From: JADKIH01 sp031411835
GTDB lineage: Bacteria; Bacteroidota; Bacteroidia; AKYH767-A; 2013-40CM-41-45
Assembly: GCA_031411835.1 (NCBI GenBank)
Contig: JANOBV010000377.1
Coordinates: 1 to 12,360 of the forward strand
DNA length: 12,360 nt
Direction: 5' to 3'
Below are positions 1 through 8,308 of this stretch, piece after piece. Under the pieces are notes generated by a model. It was not told the origin of the DNA. It searched no databases and saw only the letters and a list, made by a program, of their open reading frames with translations. Made by a program: the position numbers and the translations under genes. Position 1 is the first letter of the stretch, and the number at the start of each line of letters is the position of its first letter.

Positions 1-41
1 ACGAATTCACGAATAAAAAAATAATTCATTCGTGAATTCGT
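1..41. repeat. Perfect 14-bp inverted repeat at window edge
   Basis: The arm at 1-14 (ACGAATTCACGAAT) is the exact reverse complement of 28-41, with a 13-nt AT-rich loop between. It would form a hairpin in either strand. Each arm contains an internal EcoRI-like GAATTC. Because the left arm begins at base 1, the repeat may continue outside the window. It lacks a clean flanking T-tract inside the window, so it could be a terminator for a gene to the left, a dispersed intergenic repeat, or a binding site. I cannot decide which. Confidence 0.6.
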
Positions 42-60
42 GGCTAAAATTTTAGTGATT

Positions 61-91
61 TAAGTGTTTGAATTTTTAATTTAAACACTTA
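61..91 (-). terminator. AT-rich hairpin downstream of the FadL-like gene
   Basis: A perfect 9-bp stem (TAAGTGTTT at 61-69 with AAACACTTA at 83-91) and a 13-nt loop begin 14 nt past the stop codon of the leftward FadL-like gene. The stem is AT-rich and lacks a long U-tract, so termination is plausible but weak. A 12-bp palindrome (CTAAAATTTTAG, 44-55) lies just beyond it on the same side. Confidence 0.4.
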
Positions 92-104
92 GAAAGAATT
101 GAAA

Positions 105-1403
105 TCAAAACGACAAGTTCACTCCCAACGCAAACGCATTGATGTGACTATTCGCATTCACAGTTACGTCAAGTGGTTGTGCATTCAAAACTTTGACCTG
201 TTGATCTGAAGGATAGAATACATGCATATAACCCACGTTTAATGTGATATTTTTAATTGGTTTGAAAGCAAAACCCATATTCAAATTTGTGTTGTCGCTT
301 TGAACAACTTCAATAGTTCCAAGGTTTGCGTAGTATCCGTCTTTGTCTTTGAAATCCATTTTTGTAAAACCAATTCCTGAACTCAAGATAATTTTAGTAG
401 TTGCTTTGTATTGGAATCCGAATGCAAGAATAGTTGAGTTACCCGCTAATGAAGAAAGTGGCACTTCATTCGTTGCTGTTGATGACTTACCCCAATTAGC
501 ATCTTCCTGGAAGTAGTAATTATAGTCTGCCATCAATTTAAATTTGGAAGTCACATCGTATGCTGCTCCAAAAGCAAGTACTGCAGGAAGATCTCTACGA
601 TTCAATGCACCATCGGTTGTTAATCCGAAGTCATCGTGATCCTGAGTTGTTTTGAAGTTTAGTTTCACCTGACTTTCATAACGAGCAGAAATACTAAGTT
701 TATCCAATGCAGTTAAACTCACTCCAAATACACCACTCACTCCAGATGCTTTGTCGCTTGTTTTAAGACTCATTGGAACATCAGGAAATTCAAATGGAGA
801 TGAAGTAAGAGTCGTTCCTAATTCTGAATTATTTGTTGCAGACAAATATCTGATCGCTGCAGAGAATGAAATGCCATGTTGAACAGCATAAGAACCACCA
901 AGAGTTGTAGTCATATACATTGAACTTGCTTTGATGAATGGATCTTTAACAGAAGTATACGCGCCTTGTGCAGCACCTAATGCTCCTAATCCAATCAAGT
1001 CAGTTGTGATCGATCCATCTTTATAATCGATCGTTGCACCTCCGCCTGAAAAGAAAACTCCTGAATACAATGCCCAGTTATTTTTTCTATATGCGATATA
1101 AAGATTTGGCAAGAAAAAATCAGGGCTACTTTGTTCGCTCGTTTGTTGTCCTGCACCCATTCCAAGATCATATGAATGAGATGGCTTTCTGAAAAGCGAT
1201 TGATTGCTAAAATTAATATGCAATCCGTTTTTCAAGGAAGTAACTCCTGCCGGATTATACACTACGATATCGGCAGCATCTGTTGCAGCATTTCTTACTC
1301 CTGAACGCATCCATTCAGCGCTTAGATTGCTTAAGTTATCAATCTGTCCAAAGGAGATCATGCTAGTAAAGAGCATTGCCAATAAAATGGAGATTTTTTT
1401 CAT
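105..1403 (-). CDS. OmpP1/FadL-family outer-membrane protein
   Basis: A predicted outer-membrane beta-barrel of the OmpP1/FadL/TodX transporter family, which takes up hydrophobic compounds such as long-chain fatty acids in characterised members. The substrate here is unknown. The protein has 432 residues from the ATG at 1403. This start is preferred over the upstream ATG at 1430 because it gives a clean signal peptide (MKKISILLAMLFTSMISFGQ, about residues 1-20), and the upstream ATG overlaps a promoter-like TATAAT. The family hallmark NPAG motif lies at residues 50-53, in the N-terminal region that forms the plug in FadL. The rest alternates short amphipathic strands with Gly/Asn-rich turns, and the chain ends in Phe, the usual signal for barrel assembly. 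The gene stands alone, leftward, and follows the gldJ terminator, so it is probably transcribed separately. A general OmpP1-type porin is the main alternative. Confidence 0.85.
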   Translation of the reverse strand: MKKISILLAMLFTSMISFGQIDNLSNLSAEWMRSGVRNAATDAADIVVYNPAGVTSLKNGLHINFSNQSLFRKPSHSYDLGMGAGQQTSEQSSPDFFLPNLYIAYRKNNWALYSGVFFSGGGATIDYKDGSITTDLIGLGALGAAQGAYTSVKDPFIKASSMYMTTTLGGSYAVQHGISFSAAIRYLSATNNSELGTTLTSSPFEFPDVPMSLKTSDKASGVSGVFGVSLTALDKLSISARYESQVKLNFKTTQDHDDFGLTTDGALNRRDLPAVLAFGAAYDVTSKFKLMADYNYYFQEDANWGKSSTATNEVPLSSLAGNSTILAFGFQYKATTKIILSSGIGFTKMDFKDKDGYYANLGTIEVVQSDNTNLNMGFAFKPIKNITLNVGYMHVFYPSDQQVKVLNAQPLDVTVNANSHINAFALGVNLSF

Positions 1404-1419
1404 TTTTTCTTTTATTAGA

Positions 1420-1434
1420 ATTATACCCATTATA
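1420..1434 (-). promoter_or_regulatory. Possible -10 region for the FadL-like gene
   Basis: On the minus strand two TATAAT hexamers occur 9 nt apart (1429-1434 and 1420-1425), roughly 20-30 nt before the chosen start at 1403. No well-spaced -35 is evident; a TTGATC lies about 22 nt upstream of the first box. Bacteroidota housekeeping promoters normally use TAnnTTTG, which is not seen here, so this is a weak call. Confidence 0.25.
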
Positions 1435-1551
1435 CACGATCACAGCATGTTAGGTTGATCAAAAGGGGAGCGTTTCTTACAGTATAAAAAACATGACTTC
1501 CATTTTCATTAATCAATCCAAAAGAACCAGATTGAATGAAATTATTGGGCA

Positions 1552-1576
1552 TAAAAAAACCCCGCATGTGCGGGGT
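1552..1576 (-). terminator. Rho-independent terminator of gldJ
   Basis: A GC-rich 7-bp stem (ACCCCGC 1559-1565 with GCGGGGT 1570-1576) closes a 4-nt loop. On the minus strand it is followed by a run of T residues (A run at 1553-1559 on the plus strand). It begins 33 nt after the gldJ stop. An A-run precedes the stem on the minus strand too, so it could also act weakly rightward, but no rightward gene ends here. Confidence 0.9.
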
Positions 1577-1608
1577 AAAAAAAAAATATTGTTGCTGCTT
1601 AAAGCAGA

Positions 1609-3060
1609 TTATTTTGTTCTTGCTTTTCTTCCGGTACCTAAACCTACTGGACTACCTACTCTAGTCATTGCACAACGGAAACCAAGGTCATTTGTACTTT
1701 GTCTTTCGTCAGTGAAACGACGTGCTCCCGGATTCATAAAGTATGCACGATCTCTCCATGAACCACCTTTGTAAACGCGGGCTTTATCATTGATCAGAGA
1801 AGTAACACCGTAATCGTATTTAATGAATTCAGCCTCATCTGCATCAAGGTAATTGATGTTATCAGACTTTGTATAGTTTCGACGTTCAGCACTTTCTTCA
1901 GGAGTAACTTCACGTTGAGGGATACGACCAAGACTATCTTTCTCTATGATTGCACCTTCTTCATCACGTTGTTGTGTAGAGAATACGTTGCCACGGAATG
2001 GATTGAAATCACTTTTATCTTCAGGTGATAATGGACGATAAACATCCATCACCCACTCATTCACGTTACCCGCCATACAATATAGACCGTAATCATTTGG
2101 CCAGTATGAATGAACCGGAGCAGGAATATCTGCGTTATCATTTAAGAAACCTGCAGTACCCATGTTATCACCACGTCCACGTTTAAAATTGGCCATCATT
2201 TGACCTTTGTATTTTTCGTCTTTGTTACGAGTGATGTGACCATTCCAAGGATATTGACGACGGTCAGTTACGCGTTCGTAAACTGTATTTCCAACTTGAG
2301 AAAGAGCAGCATATTCCCACTCAGCTTCTGTCGGGAGTCTATAACGTGGAAGAAGGATACCATCTTCCATTCTTACTTTACGAGTACCGTTATTACCTGA
2401 GCTTGGGTTCAAGTCAGCCATATCAGTTTTAACAAGACCTTCGTATTGACCCGATAAATATGAATCAGTATTGAAGTTATCTTCATTGATCTGATTTGGG
2501 TTTACACGAAGGATACCTTCGCGAATTAGAATTTGTTCGTTTACACGATCCGTTCTCCAAGCACAAAAATCAGAAGCTTGTAACCAGTTAACACCTACAA
2601 CAGGATATTGTTGATAAGCCGGGTGACGTAAGTAAAGTTCAACCAAAGGCTCATTATAAGCCAGACGATCACGCCATACTAATGTATCAGGTAAAGCTTT
2701 TTTGTAAACTTCAGGATAATCAGCGCTGAACACTCTTGATACCCAATATAGATATTCTAAATAGTGAACGTTAGCAACCTCTGTTTCATCGATATAGTAA
2801 GAAGAAACAGTCACACGACGAGGAATATTATTCCAATCCTGTGTAATGTCTTGTTCTGTTCTACCCATCGAGAAAGTACCACCTTCTACTAAAACAAGTC
2901 CGGGGCCTGTTTCTTGTTCATCATAAGGAGCCACTTCGAATCCGCCATTAGCAGGATCATTGTAATTCCATCCGGTCACAGACGATTTCTCTTTTCCGCA
3001 AGAAGCAAGAAGAAGAGTTAAAGCCATGAGGCTGAAATAATTCCGAGAGATCATTTTCAT
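1609..3060 (-). CDS. gldJ: Gliding motility / T9SS lipoprotein GldJ
   Basis: GldJ is an envelope lipoprotein needed for gliding and for stability of its paralog GldK in the type IX secretion system. From the ATG at 3060 the protein has 483 residues and a lipoprotein signal ending in the lipobox LASC, with the lipidated Cys at residue 21. A formylglycine-generating-enzyme-like (sulfatase-modifying factor) fold spans about residues 58-465: EGGTFSMG near 59, PTEAEWEY at 243-250, NVNEW at 332-336, GGSWRD at 432-437 and GFRC near 460. The paired catalytic cysteines of true FGE enzymes are absent after GGSW, so the domain is probably structural. GldJ is preferred over GldK because of GWNYNDP after the lipobox, DWNN, PDTLVWRDRL and RHPAY.QYPVVGVNW, which I recognise from flavobacterial GldJ. 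An upstream in-frame start at 3183 would overlap porP and bury the signal peptide, so it was rejected. The gene follows porP by 67 nt. Confidence 0.93.
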   Translation of the reverse strand: MKMISRNYFSLMALTLLLASCGKEKSSVTGWNYNDPANGGFEVAPYDEQETGPGLVLVEGGTFSMGRTEQDITQDWNNIPRRVTVSSYYIDETEVANVHYLEYLYWVSRVFSADYPEVYKKALPDTLVWRDRLAYNEPLVELYLRHPAYQQYPVVGVNWLQASDFCAWRTDRVNEQILIREGILRVNPNQINEDNFNTDSYLSGQYEGLVKTDMADLNPSSGNNGTRKVRMEDGILLPRYRLPTEAEWEYAALSQVGNTVYERVTDRRQYPWNGHITRNKDEKYKGQMMANFKRGRGDNMGTAGFLNDNADIPAPVHSYWPNDYGLYCMAGNVNEWVMDVYRPLSPEDKSDFNPFRGNVFSTQQRDEEGAIIEKDSLGRIPQREVTPEESAERRNYTKSDNINYLDADEAEFIKYDYGVTSLINDKARVYKGGSWRDRAYFMNPGARRFTDERQSTNDLGFRCAMTRVGSPVGLGTGRKARTK

Positions 3061-3101
3061 TTTCGGGAGGTCGTTGTTATTTATTGAGCTGAAACGAAAG
3101 C

Positions 3102-3109
3102 CAAATATA
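3102..3109 (-). promoter_or_regulatory. TAnnTTTG -7 box upstream of gldJ
   Basis: The minus strand reads TATATTTG, an exact match to the Bacteroidota sigma-ABfr -7 consensus TAnnTTTG, 41 nt before the gldJ start at 3060 and between the porP stop and gldJ. No TTTG element was found at the expected -33 spacing. It suggests gldJ can be transcribed separately from porP. Confidence 0.4.
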
Positions 3110-3127
3110 TTTATTTTATTTAGATAA

Positions 3128-4084
3128 TTAGAAAGAAGGGCATTTGAGGGTTCTGAAACGTTTCTTTTTGGGATGACAAGCAAATTGTAATCCTAAAGAA
3201 AGTTCGTGAGAACCGGCAGATGCATTGGCTAATTTAGAAACGGTTATATCGTAACTGTAACCGAATTTAAAGATGCCTTGTTGAAGACCAACTAAGACGA
3301 TGAATGAGTCACCACCTCTATACCAGATACCACCAACAAGTGGTGCTTTGGCAATATAGAATCCGATGTTATATTGTTTGAAATCGCGTTGTTGTTGGTA
3401 AATAAAATTTGGCGAGATGTAAGTAGTTCCATCTCTGTTACCACCGATTGGAATGATTGCACCGGCGTGAGCAGTTATTTTCATTGGGAGATTACTTCCC
3501 TCAGCAGCTTTAATATAAAACTCTTGTGGCTCAGTAAGGTGATTCACTGCTACTCCACCGTAATAACGATTGCTATATCCTAAGATCCCTGCAGAAAAGT
3601 CCCAGAAACTTTTATTTTCATTTGGGCGATTTTCTTGAGTAGTATAAATGAATCCAAATCGCGGATCGATCATATCACCAAAGGTCAATTTATCCCAATC
3701 GACTTTTTTCTGAGCATAGGTTCCTTGCATTCCGAACTTAATACTGAATTCACGATTTATGTTTAACTGATAAGAATAGATTGCGCTAATATTTGTTGTG
3801 GTAAGAGTTCCTTCACCTGCTTTATCATTCAAAACAAGCAAACCAATTCCACCACCAAGTGCTTCAACATGCTGATCATAAGAAGCTGAAGAAGTAACAA
3901 ATGTACCGGTAAGGGCAGGCCATTGATTACGATAATTAAGTGAAACTCTGGGACAACGCACTGACCCTGCAAATGCCGGATTGAGATATAGCGGATTTGC
4001 ATAAAACTGCGTGAACTCAGGATCCTGTGCTAAAACAGAACCGGAAAGGCCGATAAAAATAAGAATCAGAAACTTCCTGAGCAT
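3128..4084 (-). CDS. PorP/SprF-family type IX secretion membrane protein
   Basis: An outer-membrane beta-barrel protein of the PorP/SprF family. PorP is an outer-membrane partner of the T9SS motor and PorK/N complex, while SprF-type members help export partner proteins such as SprB; which role applies here is not resolved. The protein has 318 residues, with signal peptide MLRKFLILIFIGLSGSVLAQ (1-20). The family signature QFYANPLYLNPAFAG follows at residues 26-40. SYDITVSKL and SHELSLGL mark the conserved final strands. The basic tail ending in CPSF has two Cys residues and resembles other members of the family as I remember them. The gene is first in a leftward pair with gldJ, head-to-head with porU. 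Bacteroidota genomes often carry many PorP/SprF paralogs, so I leave the symbol blank. Location next to gldJ/porU/porV favours a core T9SS or gliding role. Confidence 0.85.
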   Translation of the reverse strand: MLRKFLILIFIGLSGSVLAQDPEFTQFYANPLYLNPAFAGSVRCPRVSLNYRNQWPALTGTFVTSSASYDQHVEALGGGIGLLVLNDKAGEGTLTTTNISAIYSYQLNINREFSIKFGMQGTYAQKKVDWDKLTFGDMIDPRFGFIYTTQENRPNENKSFWDFSAGILGYSNRYYGGVAVNHLTEPQEFYIKAAEGSNLPMKITAHAGAIIPIGGNRDGTTYISPNFIYQQQRDFKQYNIGFYIAKAPLVGGIWYRGGDSFIVLVGLQQGIFKFGYSYDITVSKLANASAGSHELSLGLQFACHPKKKRFRTLKCPSF

Positions 4085-4416
4085 TATTGGTTTTTTAGAC
4101 TTTGTAATACGGTAGTCAAGATAGAGAGTTACGGTCCGGAAAGTTACTAATTTCGGGCGATTCCGATAAACTGTATGATTTGAGAACTTAATTTAACCAA
4201 ATACAATTTATGTAAATGCCGGAGCAAGATAAAAAATTTAGTTTTACCTTAAAAAGAAAGTTTCTTAAATGTTTGGTTGAACAAAAAATGACAATGGAAT
4301 GTTGAAACAAATGGCACTAAATTGTAATAAATAGGTAAATTTGTAGTTAAAGTTACAATAAGTGATACTAACACTCGTTAACATTGGGCACCATAATGAA
4401 ACTCGACTAAACTCAC
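4085..4416. other. Divergent intergenic region between porP and porU
   Basis: This 332-bp AT-rich region separates the leftward porP-gldJ pair from the rightward porU-porV pair and must hold their promoters. A rightward TAAATTTG is the only exact -7 box found. I saw no exact leftward TAnnTTTG, no strong hairpin, no tandem repeat and no convincing gene. A four-codon ATG-AAA-CTC-GAC-TAA (4396-4410) sits just before the porU start; nothing shows that it is translated. Confidence 0.6.
4336..4343 (+). promoter_or_regulatory. TAnnTTTG -7 box upstream of porU
   Basis: TAAATTTG matches the Bacteroidota -7 consensus exactly and lies 73 nt before the porU ATG. Transcription would begin around 4350, leaving a leader of roughly 65 nt. 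A TTTG/TTG element at the usual spacing upstream is not evident, so the assignment rests on the -7 box and its position. Confidence 0.4.
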
Positions 4417-7400
4417 ATGCGCAAACTCAAATTTCTGACAGGACTTTTTATTTCCCTTTCTTATTTTTCTTTACAAGCTGCAGATCCAAAAAAGCAGTTC
4501 AATGTTGAATGGTCAGAACCGACTGTGACAGTTTTTGAAGATGAGTCAACCTTAAAATCTTTACAATTTAAGAACTCAATTCCTGACGAAAATTTCAACC
4601 CTCAATATTTTGTAACAGAGGCTTTACCTCAGGGAACAAATTCAATTTCTGTTTCGCTTAATAATGTTGTTGCAGAATTAATTACCGACAAAAGCTACAT
4701 TAAGAATTCCGAATCGATCACTAACGATTTCAAAGTAACTGCAACAGTTTCTTTCAAGAAGAAACAACCCTTCTCTTCTATTCTCATTCTAGCGATTCGA
4801 AAAAATTCAGCGGGTCAATTCGAAAGGCTTAAGTCATTTGACATTGACATGAAAACAACTTCGAACTCTGTGAATCGAATTGCGTCAAGAACATATGCCT
4901 CTAACAGTGTTTTAGCCTCAGGAGAATGGTACAAAATCGGAGTTACTCAGGATGGAGTTTATAAAATTGATTACAGCTTTCTAAAGAATCTTGGAATTGC
5001 AATTGATAGTATTGATCCACGTCAAATTCAAATTTATGGCAATGGAGGCGGCATGCTTGCTTTTCTGAACAGTACTCCTAGAATTGACGACTTGAAAGAA
5101 AACGCGATCTTAGTACAAGGTGAAAGTGATTCAAAATTTGACAGTACTGATTACATTCTTTTTTATGGTACAAGTCAAACGAAATTAACATACAACGATT
5201 CATTAGCATCGTTCAAAAGACAGATTAATTATTACTCGGACACTACCTACTTCTTTTTAACGTATGGCCAACAAAACGGAAAACGAATTCAATCGAGAAG
5301 TTCGGTAAGCGGTGCTAATACTTCTGTCAATTCATTCGACGATTATTCATTTCACGAAGTTGAAGGTGTGAATTTTTTGAAGTCAGGTCGTGAATGGTTT
5401 GGGGAATCGATGGACAATTTGAATAGTTCTTTTACATTCAATATTAATTCGCCAAATATTATTGGCTCTGACACTGTTTTCATGAAAGCAGCATTTGCCG
5501 GCCGTTCTACTAATTCTACGAATAATAGATTTTCAGTTTACATAAATAACAATCTCATAGGCGACACTAATTATCCAATGGTTGGTACAACTGCACAAGA
5601 TAATTATGCATCATTGGTCTCATTCAATAGAACATTTTTTAGTTCTAATCCGGTATTTAAAGTGACAGTGAGTATGTATTCATCCGATCCATCTGCACAA
5701 GGATGGCTGAATTATATTGAATTGAAATATCGTCGCGGATTAACACTCACAAACACAAGCGGACAATTTATTTTCCGTGATACAAAATCATTAGGTGCTT
5801 CAAATATTAGTGAGTTTACAATTTCAAATGTTACAGGAAGTGCAAAGAATGTGTGGGATGTTTCTGATCCAAACAATGTGATCGAGCAACAAACTTCTTT
5901 AGTCAACACAAATGTTTTATTTACTACACCCACTCCTAAATTAAAAACCTTCGTTTTGTTTGATAATTCGATGTATTTAACTCCAAAAGCAGTTGGTAGA
6001 ATAGAAAATCAAAACTTGCATAGTTTACCTGTTTCAAACTATTTGATAGTGACGAATCCACTATTTTTGAATGAAGCAAATGAGTTGGCAGACTTTCATC
6101 GCCAGAAAGAAAATATGTCTGTAACTGTTGTAACAACTCAACAAGTTTTCAATGAATTCAGTAGTGGAGCTCAAGATGTTTCAGCAATCAGAGATTTCTC
6201 AAAAATGTTTTATGATCGCGCAACAACTACAGCAGAGTTACCAAAATACTTGCTTCTGTTTGGTGATGCATCATACGATAACAAATACAGAATACCGGCA
6301 AATACAAATTTTGTAACATCATATCAGTCTGCAGGTTCAGTAAATCAAACACAAACATATATTTCAGATGACTTCTTTGCTTTGCTTGATGATTCAGAAG
6401 GAGAATGGAGTACAAGTGAAATAGTTGATATGAGTGTTGGCCGCATTCCTGTAGGATCTGTTGCAGAAGCAAACCAACATTTAAATAAAATTAAAAACTA
6501 TGTTAACGGCGGTTCACCGGTAATGGGTAGTTGGAGAAACATTGTAACATTTGTTGGCGATGATCAAGATTACAATATTCACTTCCGTCAATCTGACACA
6601 CTTGCAAATCGAGTTCGTACAATTTATCCAACCTTCAATGTAGAGAAAATTTACTTTGATGCATATCAACAAGAATCAACTCCGGGCGGACAACGTTATC
6701 CTGAAGTAAAAAAAGCAATTACAGATCGTATTCAAAGAGGAACGCTTTTAATGACATACATTGGTCATGGGGGAGAATTAGGATGGGCACATGAGCGTGT
6801 TCTTGAAAATGATGATATTAATAGTTGGACAAATACAAATAGATTAGCAGCCTTTTTGACTGCGACTTGTGAGTTCACCAGAGTTGATGATCCGGATAGA
6901 ATTTCTGCAGGTGAATATGTATTTTTAAATCCAATCGGTGGTGCAATATGTATGTTCACCACTTCTCGTCTTGCATATTCAAGTTCAAATTTCAATTTAT
7001 GTACTCGATTCTACAGTCATATTTTTGAAAAGGTGAATGGAGAATACCAAACAACAGGTGATATTTTCGAAAAGACAAAATCAGATCAATATGCAGATCC
7101 TTATGTCCGCAACTTTCTTTACCTAGGAGATCCTGCAATTAAGTTAGCTTATCCTGAATATTCTGTAAGTACCAAAACGATTAATGGAGTTCAAATTGGA
7201 TTGAATACAGATACACTAAAAGCACTAAGTAAAATTACAATTACCGGTGAAGTTCAAGATAACTCAGGAGCAAAATTGACTTCATTCAATGGAGTTATTT
7301 ATCCAACTGTTTATGATAAAATGGCCACCTACTCTACTTTAGGAAATGATATAAATGATCCTACAAATCCATCAATTCCACAATCATTTAAATTGCAGAA

Positions 7401-8253
7401 GAGTGTAATTTATTCAGGTAAATCTAGTGTCGTCAATGGCGATTTCACGTATTCATTTTATGTACCAAAAGATATCGCCTATCAATTTGGCAACGGAAGA
7501 TTAAGTTATTATGCTCAGAATGGACAAATAGATGCAAGTGGTTCTGACACTCTCGTTACAATTGGTGGTGTAAATCAAAATGCGACTGCTGACAATGAGG
7601 GCCCGGTTATTCGATTATATATGAACGATGAAAATTTTGTTCGTGGAGGCATGACTAATAAAGATCCAATATTGTATGCTGTAATTTCTGATACTAGTGG
7701 AGTGAATACAGTAGGAACAGGGATTGGACATGATATGAGTGCTGAGTTAGATAGCAAAACAGACAAACGGTATATTCTAAATGATTATTACGAGAATGAT
7801 CTAAACAGTTACCAGAAAGGAAAATTGAATTATCCGTTTAAAGATCTAACTAGTGGTGCACATACTTTAACATTGAAAGCTTGGGATGTCTATAATAATT
7901 CTAGTGAAGCGACAACAGATTTCATTGTAAGTGAAAGTGCGACCTTGGCTTTGGACCATGTTTTAAATTATCCGAATCCATTTACAACACATACTACGTT
8001 TATGTTTGAACACAACAGACCGTTTGTTCAAATGGATGTGCAAGTTCAGGTGTTTACTGTTTCAGGAAAGTTAATTAAAACACTTTCAACTAAAATAACA
8101 CCGACCGGATATCGTTCAGATGATATCGAATGGGACGGTTTAGACGATTTTGGTGATAAAATCGGCAAAGGTGTATATGTTTACAAATTGAGAATTCGGA
8201 CCAATGATGGCGATTATGCTGACAAATTTGAGCAGTTGGTTATTCTCCGCTAA
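4417..8253 (+). CDS. porU: Type IX secretion sortase PorU (C25 family)
   Basis: PorU is the cell-surface sortase of the T9SS. It removes the C-terminal signal domain of secreted cargo and links cargo to a surface lipopolysaccharide anchor. The protein has 1278 residues with a signal peptide ending near residue 21 (LQA/AD). After a long beta-rich N-terminal part comes a gingipain-like C25 caspase-fold domain: LLLFGDASYD with GDA at 616-618, the catalytic His784 in YIGHGGELGW, and the catalytic Cys818 in TATCEF. The 34-residue His-Cys spacing is close to that of gingipains. A C-terminal T9SS-type domain starts at YPNPF (1185-1189) and ends with GKGVYVYKL and KFEQLVILR. PorU itself carries such a domain but is known to keep it. 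Length is in the family range. It lies 55 nt upstream of porV, its partner in the attachment complex, and diverges from porP-gldJ. A general C25 protease is the alternative, but the porV linkage makes PorU very likely. Confidence 0.93.
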   Translation: MRKLKFLTGLFISLSYFSLQAADPKKQFNVEWSEPTVTVFEDESTLKSLQFKNSIPDENFNPQYFVTEALPQGTNSISVSLNNVVAELITDKSYIKNSESITNDFKVTATVSFKKKQPFSSILILAIRKNSAGQFERLKSFDIDMKTTSNSVNRIASRTYASNSVLASGEWYKIGVTQDGVYKIDYSFLKNLGIAIDSIDPRQIQIYGNGGGMLAFLNSTPRIDDLKENAILVQGESDSKFDSTDYILFYGTSQTKLTYNDSLASFKRQINYYSDTTYFFLTYGQQNGKRIQSRSSVSGANTSVNSFDDYSFHEVEGVNFLKSGREWFGESMDNLNSSFTFNINSPNIIGSDTVFMKAAFAGRSTNSTNNRFSVYINNNLIGDTNYPMVGTTAQDNYASLVSFNRTFFSSNPVFKVTVSMYSSDPSAQGWLNYIELKYRRGLTLTNTSGQFIFRDTKSLGASNISEFTISNVTGSAKNVWDVSDPNNVIEQQTSLVNTNVLFTTPTPKLKTFVLFDNSMYLTPKAVGRIENQNLHSLPVSNYLIVTNPLFLNEANELADFHRQKENMSVTVVTTQQVFNEFSSGAQDVSAIRDFSKMFYDRATTTAELPKYLLLFGDASYDNKYRIPANTNFVTSYQSAGSVNQTQTYISDDFFALLDDSEGEWSTSEIVDMSVGRIPVGSVAEANQHLNKIKNYVNGGSPVMGSWRNIVTFVGDDQDYNIHFRQSDTLANRVRTIYPTFNVEKIYFDAYQQESTPGGQRYPEVKKAITDRIQRGTLLMTYIGHGGELGWAHERVLENDDINSWTNTNRLAAFLTATCEFTRVDDPDRISAGEYVFLNPIGGAICMFTTSRLAYSSSNFNLCTRFYSHIFEKVNGEYQTTGDIFEKTKSDQYADPYVRNFLYLGDPAIKLAYPEYSVSTKTINGVQIGLNTDTLKALSKITITGEVQDNSGAKLTSFNGVIYPTVYDKMATYSTLGNDINDPTNPSIPQSFKLQKSVIYSGKSSVVNGDFTYSFYVPKDIAYQFGNGRLSYYAQNGQIDASGSDTLVTIGGVNQNATADNEGPVIRLYMNDENFVRGGMTNKDPILYAVISDTSGVNTVGTGIGHDMSAELDSKTDKRYILNDYYENDLNSYQKGKLNYPFKDLTSGAHTLTLKAWDVYNNSSEATTDFIVSESATLALDHVLNYPNPFTTHTTFMFEHNRPFVQMDVQVQVFTVSGKLIKTLSTKITPTGYRSDDIEWDGLDDFGDKIGKGVYVYKLRIRTNDGDYADKFEQLVILR

Positions 8254-8278
8254 ACTGAACAAAGTTTATTAATTCCCG

Positions 8279-8286
8279 TATATTTG
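8279..8286 (+). promoter_or_regulatory. TAnnTTTG -7 box upstream of porV
   Basis: TATATTTG matches the Bacteroidota -7 consensus exactly and ends 22 nt before the porV ATG, inside the 55-nt porU-porV gap. If used, it would give porV its own transcript with a very short leader, alongside read-through from porU. No -33 element was found at the expected distance. Confidence 0.35.
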
Positions 8287-8308
8287 GCTTATTCTATTTA
8301 ACATAAAA

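Noticed and set aside
1404..1430. Nine-residue extension of the FadL-like protein from an ATG at 1430
   Set aside because: The start at 1403 gives a standard signal peptide, and the extension overlaps a TATAAT-like element.
1493..1774. 93-codon rightward open frame
   Set aside because: It runs through the gldJ terminator and antisense to the gldJ 3' end, its composition is unlike a protein, and it is a shadow of gldJ.
3061..3183. In-frame N-terminal extension of gldJ by 41 residues from an ATG at 3183
   Set aside because: It would overlap the porP coding region by 56 nt and place the lipoprotein signal peptide internally. The ATG at 3060 gives a proper signal and lipobox.
4396..4410. Four-codon reading frame (ATG AAA CTC GAC TAA) just before porU, as a possible leader peptide
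   Set aside because: It is too short to judge, has no recognisable ribosome site or attenuator hairpin, and is expected by chance.
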